A DNA stretch of 64,000 nt. Origin: Klebsiella sp. BIGb0407 (GTDB lineage: Bacteria; Pseudomonadota; Gammaproteobacteria; Enterobacterales; Enterobacteriaceae). Below are positions 58,676-64,000 of the stretch, in pieces. A program made the translations under genes and the position numbers. Numbering within the stretch: position 1 is the first letter of the stretch; each line of letters opens with the position of its first letter. The DNA is taken from NCBI RefSeq assembly GCF_024807845.1, contig NZ_JANUEQ010000004.1:124001-188000 (forward strand), given 5' to 3'. Under the pieces are notes generated by a model. It was not told the origin of the DNA and made no database searches. It was given only the letters and a program-made list of their open reading frames with translations.

Positions 58676-59764
58676 ATGATCCGCAGTATTTATATTGATA
58701 ATTATCGTTCTGTTAAAAATGTATTTCTTGAGCTGGATAGACTTAATATTGTATTCGGCCCGAATGGATGTGGTAAATCTAATATTTATAAAGCGATTCA
58801 GCTTCTGTCAGGAGCGGCCTCAGGTCAACTTTCTGAGATGTTCAGTAGTGAAGGCGGGATACAAAACACCATGTGGTCTGGTAAAAATTCAGACGCAAAA
58901 GCTCGCAGAATTTGCTTATCCTGTGAAACCGATGATTTTGACTATGAGTTACAGATAGGGTTTCCTGACACTGCCCCTGATAATCCAACGCTCTTTAAGT
59001 TAGATTCCGTCGTTAAAGAAGAACATATCTGGACTGCGGGTTATAAGCGACGCCCTTCATCGCAAGTTCTTAAACGAAAAAACCAGGTGGTTTTTTTGTC
59101 CAATATCCATGGTGAAAAAATCACTCACAGTGATGCTATCTATGAAAATGAATCTTTCTTCGGGCAACTGGGTGAACCCCATCTTTACCCGGAGGTTTCA
59201 CAGTTAAGAGAGACTATAAAGAACTGGCGGTTTTATCATGAATTTGACGTTTCAAGAAAATCACCAATAAGACAACCGCAAATTGGATTCAGATCGCCTG
59301 TTCTTTCAAGCGATGGTTCAAACCTTGCTTCTGCTTTCCAGACCATTGTTGAAATTGGTGATATTGAACTGCTCACAGACATACTGTTAACCGCATTCCC
59401 GGAGTGTTCTTTTTTCTGCAAGAACGATAATGCGCGTTTTATGTTGTACATGAACAGACAAGGGCTTGCTCGTCCCCTGGAAACCAGCGAGATGTCGGAT
59501 GGCACACTACGCTTTTTATGCCTTGCGGTAGCATTACTCAGCCCTCGCCCGCCTAATTTTATCGTTCTCAATGAGCCTGAAAATAGTCTGCATCCGCAAA
59601 TGTTACCCGCTCTGGCTAAACTGATATCACAAGCCAGTCGATACTCTCAGATTTGGCTGACAAGCCATTCTCATGAACTGGCGACACTTATCGGGAAATA
59701 TGTTGAGTTTCAGCTATATGAGCTCTCTATAAGCAATGGGCAAACCTGTATTCACAGAGTCTGA
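58676..59764 (+). CDS. AAA-family ATPase, RecF/SMC-like (COG4637-type)
   Basis: This 362-residue ATPase starts SIYIDNYRSVKNVFLELD, has Walker A FGPNGCGKSNIYKAIQLL (about 31-38), a signature-like EMSDGTLRFLCLAVALL, Walker B FIVLNEPENSLHP and a switch histidine in WLTSHSHELATLI. These are ABC/SMC-type ATPases lacking long coiled coils. No nuclease or TOPRIM partner is next to it, so it is not an OLD or Gabija system in the usual form. The role is unknown. Confidence 0.82.
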   Translation: MIRSIYIDNYRSVKNVFLELDRLNIVFGPNGCGKSNIYKAIQLLSGAASGQLSEMFSSEGGIQNTMWSGKNSDAKARRICLSCETDDFDYELQIGFPDTAPDNPTLFKLDSVVKEEHIWTAGYKRRPSSQVLKRKNQVVFLSNIHGEKITHSDAIYENESFFGQLGEPHLYPEVSQLRETIKNWRFYHEFDVSRKSPIRQPQIGFRSPVLSSDGSNLASAFQTIVEIGDIELLTDILLTAFPECSFFCKNDNARFMLYMNRQGLARPLETSEMSDGTLRFLCLAVALLSPRPPNFIVLNEPENSLHPQMLPALAKLISQASRYSQIWLTSHSHELATLIGKYVEFQLYELSISNGQTCIHRV

Positions 59765-59765
59765 G

Positions 59766-60110
59766 TCATTTCTTGCGCTGATATTTTTCTGGCAATAACG
59801 GTACCGGACGTTTGTCATCAATCAAATGAAGTATGGCTAAGATTGGGTGATGCCATAACATTCTGGGGCCTGCCCAGCGCATGATTTTTTTCATTTCTTC
59901 GCGTTTGGCCGGCTGATAACAGTGTACCGGGCATTGCTTGCAGGCTGGTTTTTCTTCGCCGAATACACATTTATCCAGCCGTTTAACGGCATATTCATAC
60001 AGTGCCTGGTAGTGCTCGGGGCCGGCAACGGCATCCGGGTTGCTGCGCTCATAGAGTGCAATCATTTTATAAATAGTCAGCTTTTCTCTGGGTATCCGCT
60101 TTCCAGTCAT
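59766..60110 (-). CDS. ygbA: Nitrous oxide-stimulated promoter family protein
   Basis: This 114-residue protein matches E. coli YgbA in GEEKPACKQCPVHCYQPAKR (a four-cysteine cluster that could bind a metal or Fe-S centre) and MRWAGPRMLWHHPILAI. E. coli ygbA is NsrR-regulated and helps recovery from nitrosative stress. ATG 60110 is chosen from homology; the longer frame to 60161 adds unrelated residues. An imperfect NsrR-like AACATCATCTT lies just upstream. It converges with the ATPase gene. Confidence 0.88.
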   Translation of the reverse strand: MTGKRIPREKLTIYKMIALYERSNPDAVAGPEHYQALYEYAVKRLDKCVFGEEKPACKQCPVHCYQPAKREEMKKIMRWAGPRMLWHHPILAILHLIDDKRPVPLLPEKYQRKK

Positions 60111-60200
60111 AATATTGTTCACTCCAGCCTGAAGATGATGTTCTGATATCAAAATTGGCATGCAGTTTATCGTGTTTTAATCGAGGCTATATTGATCAAA

Positions 60201-60235
60201 GAGGGAAACCCGATGCTATGCATCAAGTTTCCCTC
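60201..60235 (-). terminator. Terminator of the acetylesterase-porin operon
   Basis: GAGGGAAAC (60201-60209) pairs with GTTTCCCTC (60227-60235), with inner GATGC/GCATC arms. Read on the minus strand it follows the acetylesterase stop by 17 bp and is followed by TTTGAT. Confidence 0.65.
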
Positions 60236-60251
60236 CGGGACTGACAAAATA

Positions 60252-61832
60252 TCAAGGATTCAGTTGCTGGCTTAGCGCCTGCAATTCAGGGGTACTTTTT
60301 ATCCCCTCGACTACCAAATCGGCAACAGCCCGAGCGCCTTTCTCCTGAAAATGCGTGGTATCCGGTGCGGTTCTTATTCCCGCTTTTTGTGTTTTATACC
60401 AGGGATAGCGGGGATCGTTTGCATCGACGGCCAGCCAGTAGTCCATCCAGTCATCGGAATGCGCGTTAGCAAACTCAATGGTCGCTTGTTCTAAGTCGAT
60501 AAGCGGAACCTGATTAGCCGCAGCGGTTTGCCTGATTGTGGCAATATAGTCGCCGCTAAACAAATATCCCGGTTTTGCTGAGGTAAAATGACTACTGACA
60601 ACTTTGTCCTGCGGGCCTTGCTGAAATGCCGTTTTACCCTCGCTATTTTTTACCCTGGTCGTCGGAGTGAACAGGATCGGGATTGCCCCTTTCTCACGGG
60701 CAAGTGCGATATATCTTTCCAGTGAATGCTGGAAAGAGAGCTCGGGTTTACCTTCCGGATACTGAGGGTGTCCCTGACTATCGTTCGGGTAAGAACACAG
60801 ATTTGCCACATCCGCGGCGCCACGAACCGCTTTATTGCTATTACAATTCTGATCGTTATGACCGTGAGCAATAAAGACATAATCGCCCGGCTGTAAATAA
60901 CGCCCCATCTGCTGATACCAGCCACCGTTGTAAAAATCACGACTCGCACGCCCGGCTCTGGCACCGTTCAGTACTACGACACCAGAATCAGGACGGAAAG
61001 ACTCCTGAAAGACTTGCCCCCATCCCATACGAGGCAAACGGCTAACTTCATAGCTGGCTGCGGTTGAATCACTGACAATCAGCACCCGCGTCTGTGCTTT
61101 AGCTATTGCTTGTTTATCCTGTTCAGCCCGTTCAAGGTCAAAAGGCTCCCAGGCACCGCTATTATTCAGCCCGGCTATTGGGCGAAAAGCGCTGTCAGTC
61201 AGGGTGACATGCCCCGCCTGGCCAGTGTCATTGTGATAACCGCGATTAGTATTAATCACCGCCAGAATCCGGGTCATCGCATCCTGGCTTTGAACAGGGG
61301 TGCGAACCGGATCAATAACCGAAATATCTTCCCCTGCCAGGGCAAAGGCATCTGCCATGCCCTGGCGAAAATTCGCCAGAGGGAGATCCAGAGAAACCTG
61401 GCTCAGTTCAGCGGGTGTCACATTTTCAACAAACTGCTGCGGACCGATATATCCAAGTTTTCCGGCTGCTTCAGAAACCATACGATCGCTGAATGGCGTG
61501 ATATTTCCGGTATTGACCTGATTGCTGTTCAGGGTCAGAACCAAGGATGCCATACAGCGAGCACGGGGGATATTATTGTAGAGACAATTATCGCCTTCGT
61601 TAGCCGCTATGGCACTTAAGACCAGAGGAGGTACAAGCCCGTCGACAGGTAATCTATAGCGCCCTTCACTGTTAGTATCAGTACTCAGCCGCTCTCCCCG
61701 GCTGTCCGTTACCTGCACTCGGGCATCTTTGAAAGGCGAGTCTGTAAGAACAATTCCCTCCAGGATAGTCGTAGCCTGAACCAGACCCGGAAGAGCACAA
61801 AGTAACGCTGCCATCGTCATTTTATGACGCAT
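60252..61832 (-). CDS. Secreted SGNH-hydrolase, pectin acetylesterase (PaeY-like)
   Basis: This 526-residue protein has a signal peptide (cleavage near VQA-TT, 21), an N-terminal carboxypeptidase-regulatory-like beta domain (about 25-90), and a GDSL/SGNH domain: nucleophile serine in VLIVSDSTAAS, LNGARAGRASRDF, FIAHGHNDQN, and the late DTTHFQEKGA with the catalytic aspartate-histidine. It resembles rhamnogalacturonan/pectin acetylesterases such as Dickeya PaeY. ATG 61832 is chosen. It follows two KdgM-type porin genes, so deacetylation of pectin oligomers before or after uptake is likely. Confidence 0.85.
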   Translation of the reverse strand: MRHKMTMAALLCALPGLVQATTILEGIVLTDSPFKDARVQVTDSRGERLSTDTNSEGRYRLPVDGLVPPLVLSAIAANEGDNCLYNNIPRARCMASLVLTLNSNQVNTGNITPFSDRMVSEAAGKLGYIGPQQFVENVTPAELSQVSLDLPLANFRQGMADAFALAGEDISVIDPVRTPVQSQDAMTRILAVINTNRGYHNDTGQAGHVTLTDSAFRPIAGLNNSGAWEPFDLERAEQDKQAIAKAQTRVLIVSDSTAASYEVSRLPRMGWGQVFQESFRPDSGVVVLNGARAGRASRDFYNGGWYQQMGRYLQPGDYVFIAHGHNDQNCNSNKAVRGAADVANLCSYPNDSQGHPQYPEGKPELSFQHSLERYIALAREKGAIPILFTPTTRVKNSEGKTAFQQGPQDKVVSSHFTSAKPGYLFSGDYIATIRQTAAANQVPLIDLEQATIEFANAHSDDWMDYWLAVDANDPRYPWYKTQKAGIRTAPDTTHFQEKGARAVADLVVEGIKSTPELQALSQQLNP

Positions 61833-61847
61833 CACGAACCCCTTGCA

Positions 61848-62603
61848 TTAGAAACGGTAAGTAAAACCGGCCTTTAACAAGGCCTCACGACTGTTGCTGG
61901 TTTTGCTTTTAGCCACATCTTCGGCGGCAAGATTGAGCTGCCAGTCAGGAAGGAATATCCAGTCGGCTTTTACGTCTTGCTGATAATCGCTCTTCTTATT
62001 ATTGGCCAGAATATAATCAGCGTTATAGTAATTCGCCTGATAGGTCAGAATCAGCGTATCTAAGGCGGCAAAGGCAATCCCCCCCTCGAGACGGTGACGA
62101 TGTCTGTTCTGCTCGCCTTCTCCGGCTGCGGAGCGGTTAATCTTGCGATAATCGTAACGATACTGGGTATATAAGGTCAGGGGGGAAATGACCTGCCAGC
62201 TTAATTTGAGCCCAGGCGTGTAACGCGCACCCGCTTTTTGCGTATCGCCTACATCACCTGTTGTTGCCTCGCCACTCTTACCTCCAGAGTAGAAACGCGC
62301 CTCCATATTCGGCGTTAACGTCAACGTATTGTTCAGCGCATAATCATAGCCGACGGTCATAGAGTAAGAGTTAGATACGACGTCATCCAGTGCAACATTT
62401 TTACCTTTGTTGTAAAGATGAATAGTAATATCCACCCACGCCTTTTCATCAGTCTGATGGAGTATTCCAAACTCATCGCCATGATATTTATTTTGTGTGC
62501 CATAGCTATGCTGATAATGGAAGTACGTTTCTGACGCGACTACACTGCCGCTCAGCAGCAATAAACTAGCGAGCATATTTCCCAGGTATAATTTTTTCAT
62601 CAT
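61848..62603 (-). CDS. KdgM-family oligogalacturonate porin, second copy
   Basis: This 251-residue outer-membrane protein has a signal peptide (cleavage near VVA-SE), alternating beta strands and a C-terminal YRF. SETYFHYQHSYGTQNKYHGD and WQVISPLTLYTQYRYDYRKI fit the KdgM family of monomeric 12-strand barrels for acidic oligosaccharides. It lies 15 bp before the acetylesterase and 23 bp after the other porin gene. ATG 62603 is used. Confidence 0.84.
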   Translation of the reverse strand: MMKKLYLGNMLASLLLLSGSVVASETYFHYQHSYGTQNKYHGDEFGILHQTDEKAWVDITIHLYNKGKNVALDDVVSNSYSMTVGYDYALNNTLTLTPNMEARFYSGGKSGEATTGDVGDTQKAGARYTPGLKLSWQVISPLTLYTQYRYDYRKINRSAAGEGEQNRHRHRLEGGIAFAALDTLILTYQANYYNADYILANNKKSDYQQDVKADWIFLPDWQLNLAAEDVAKSKTSNSREALLKAGFTYRF

Positions 62604-62626
62604 GATAATCACTTAATTATTTAGAA

Positions 62627-63451
62627 TTAATTGAACTGGTAATTAACACCGATTTTGATTTTCCCTTGGCGGGATTTAGAAGTACTGGAAACAGAGACAT
62701 CATCCACTTCCAGATAAGGTCGCCACTGCTGATAACGGTATTGGATTTTAAACTGATGTTCATAGTCAGTCTTCTTACCGTTATAAACAGCATATTGGTT
62801 TGACGTGAATACACCCTTACTGTATGACGATGACTCATTTAAGTTATCACCGACATAATAGTTAAACACATACCCTAAGGATATATTAGGAATACCGCTC
62901 CATGTCACCCCAGTATCAAAGCGATTACGTGCGGTATCTGATTTAGACCGATACTGATCTCCGGCATAACCAAACTTGTCACTGCTGCTGATGGTTTTAT
63001 AACGATCGCTTCTGGATATTTTTTTAATTTCATAGCGATAGCGACCATAGACTGACCAGTCTTTATTAATGCTATAACTGTATTTAACGCCCGGCTGGTA
63101 GTTAACGGAAGTACTGCCGAAAGAGACTTCAAATGAAGGAGTTAGCGTATTTCCCTTCATTGGCATTTTGAAGTCTTTCTGAATAACCAGTCCTCCTGAC
63201 CCGCCTTGCATATCATCCCACGCCACATCATAATTTTTGCCACCTCCGGAGGAAGTACCAAATTTCACTTCATATTGCCAGAGGGATGGCGTTTTATGGA
63301 TTAACTTAAATGAATCGTTATGCCGTCGGTCCTGGGTTTTAAAATTATGTTCAATCTGTATTGTTGTTTTGCCTTCTGCGGCATACAGACTCTGTGAAAA
63401 ACCGATAACGGACAAACCGATAACTATTTTTTTGATTGTATTACTGCTCAT
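62627..63451 (-). CDS. KdgM-family oligogalacturonate porin, first copy
   Basis: This 274-residue outer-membrane protein has a signal peptide (cleavage near LYA-AE, 25), the KdgM-type opening TTIQIEHNFKTQDRRHNDSF, a barrel region YSINKDWSVYGRYRYEIKKI and a terminal VNYQFN. It is slightly longer than Dickeya KdgM (about 236 residues). GAGGAA precedes the ATG. It heads the porin-porin-acetylesterase operon downstream of a KdgR-like box. Confidence 0.86.
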   Translation of the reverse strand: MSSNTIKKIVIGLSVIGFSQSLYAAEGKTTIQIEHNFKTQDRRHNDSFKLIHKTPSLWQYEVKFGTSSGGGKNYDVAWDDMQGGSGGLVIQKDFKMPMKGNTLTPSFEVSFGSTSVNYQPGVKYSYSINKDWSVYGRYRYEIKKISRSDRYKTISSSDKFGYAGDQYRSKSDTARNRFDTGVTWSGIPNISLGYVFNYYVGDNLNESSSYSKGVFTSNQYAVYNGKKTDYEHQFKIQYRYQQWRPYLEVDDVSVSSTSKSRQGKIKIGVNYQFN

Positions 63452-64000
63452 GGCTTCCTCATCATAAAATAATTAAATATCAAAAACAGTGAAAATTAAA
63501 AATTTAACTTAAGTTATACGCAGACACAGAATATCACTCTAAAAATAGAGATGAAAAAGAGGGTAAAAAGATAATCAGTTGTTAATGGTCAATGTTAAAT
63601 CTCAAAAAACCTTAACATCACCAACGTATAAATATAGTCAAAACCACTACCCCATAAGGAAAATTTATGAACGGAAAGCAGTTTATGTTTTTTTGAAACA
63701 TTGTTTTGAGATCACCATCAAGAAAAACAGATCAAATGTAAAAAACAGAAAATAACATCAAAGAATATCCGAAAGACGAAAGCCCACATTATTGCCAGGA
63801 TATTTTCCAATTTCAGTTAATATTTACCTCTATCGTATAAGATAACAATAGCGATATTGAAGGTGGATATTGACCATGATTTTATGGCAGATGCGGAGAT
63901 GTACCAGCGCACTAAGAAAGAATTTTCAGTAAGACTGAAGGTCATGAGGGGCTTAATATCCTGGAGAGGCTGGCGTGAAAACCCTGAGCCGAAATATTCG
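63452..64000. other. Upstream region of the porin operon and right edge
   Basis: This AT-rich gap contains the operon promoter and the KdgR-like box listed separately. At its end an uninterrupted plus-strand frame (63863-64000, 46 codons, possible starts GTG 63863 or ATG 63884) contains FMADAEMYQRTKKEFSVRLK; I do not recognise it, and it runs off the window. Evidence for a gene is weak. Confidence 0.3.
63694..63709 (-). promoter_or_regulatory. KdgR-box-like sequence
   Basis: TGAAACATTGTTTTGA at 63694-63709 matches the core of the KdgR consensus, a TGAAACA-TT-GTTTCA-type imperfect palindrome. KdgR represses pectin-catabolic genes until 2-keto-3-deoxygluconate accumulates, the same product made by uxuA/uxuB in this window. 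The distance of about 240 bp to the porin start is longer than usual. Confidence 0.6.

Noticed and set aside
58676-59764. OLD-, Gabija- or retron-type defence ATPase
   Set aside because: No TOPRIM domain in the protein and no helicase, nuclease or reverse transcriptase gene next to it.
61110-61619. A 169-codon plus-strand ORF
   Set aside because: It lies antisense inside the acetylesterase gene and has no recognisable domain.
63863-64000. Possible transposase start at the right edge
   Set aside because: The 46 visible codons are open but match no transposase motif I can name, and the frame is cut by the window.

Overview
The window comes from a member of the Enterobacterales. Many products match Escherichia coli proteins nearly residue for residue over long stretches (UidA/B/C/R, UxuA/B, Frc, Oxc, YfdV, YfdE, YddG, YgbA). 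KdgM-type porins and a PaeY-like pectin acetylesterase point to plant-polysaccharide use, as in soft-rot and plant- or gut-associated enterobacteria. Base composition looks modestly AT-rich (by eye, mid-forties % GC), lower than Dickeya or Pectobacterium. I cannot name genus or species. No rRNA, tRNA, CRISPR array or intact insertion sequence was seen.

Layout. 1-3060 is a gene graveyard: an IS6-family remnant with one terminal repeat, an IS3-family transposase remnant, and fragments of a metallo-hydrolase, a short-chain dehydrogenase and a LysR regulator. 3109-5164 holds a LysR regulator divergent from a LysE-type exporter and a RidA-like protein. 5206-11736 (minus strand) is a metal-uptake island: FecB/C/D-type ABC importer, SAM methyltransferase, TonB-dependent receptor and a MOSC-domain protein, preceded by a near-perfect ModE-type operator. 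A molybdate/tungstate role is therefore proposed. 11919-14883 is a GntR-controlled nucleoside salvage module (adenosine deaminase and nucleoside hydrolase). 14991-23480 is a complete beta-glucuronide to 2-keto-3-deoxygluconate route (uxuB, uxuA, uidC, uidB, uidA, divergent uidR). 23853-25935 carries a DUF1471 protein, a TetR regulator and an orphan solute-binding protein. 26375-31644 is the oxalate cluster frc-oxc-yfdV-yfdE. 31854-32394 has a GrlR-like protein and a 52-residue membrane protein. 32575-38347 is a NikABCDE-type importer with a second SAM methyltransferase.

38531-48000 looks like an amine or amino-acid catabolic region: GlxA-type regulator, MFS transporter, YddG exporter, DapA-family lyase, aldehyde dehydrogenase, GntR/FCD regulator and FAD oxidoreductase. 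48093-52631 is a beta-glucoside operon with a CRP site, a ribonucleic antiterminator overlapping a terminator, bglG-type antiterminator, EIIBCA permease and 6-phospho-beta-glucosidase. 53005-58590 is an unassigned set (TetR, PLP aminotransferase, MFS, D-2-hydroxyacid dehydrogenase, then a creatinase/M24-fold protein). 58676-60110 has an AAA ATPase and ygbA. 60252-63451 is a pectin acetylesterase-like gene behind two KdgM-family porins with a KdgR-like box upstream.

Two points deserve most attention: the ModE-box/TonB/methyltransferase/MOSC island, and the fact that both metal importers in this window are paired with a class I methyltransferase.
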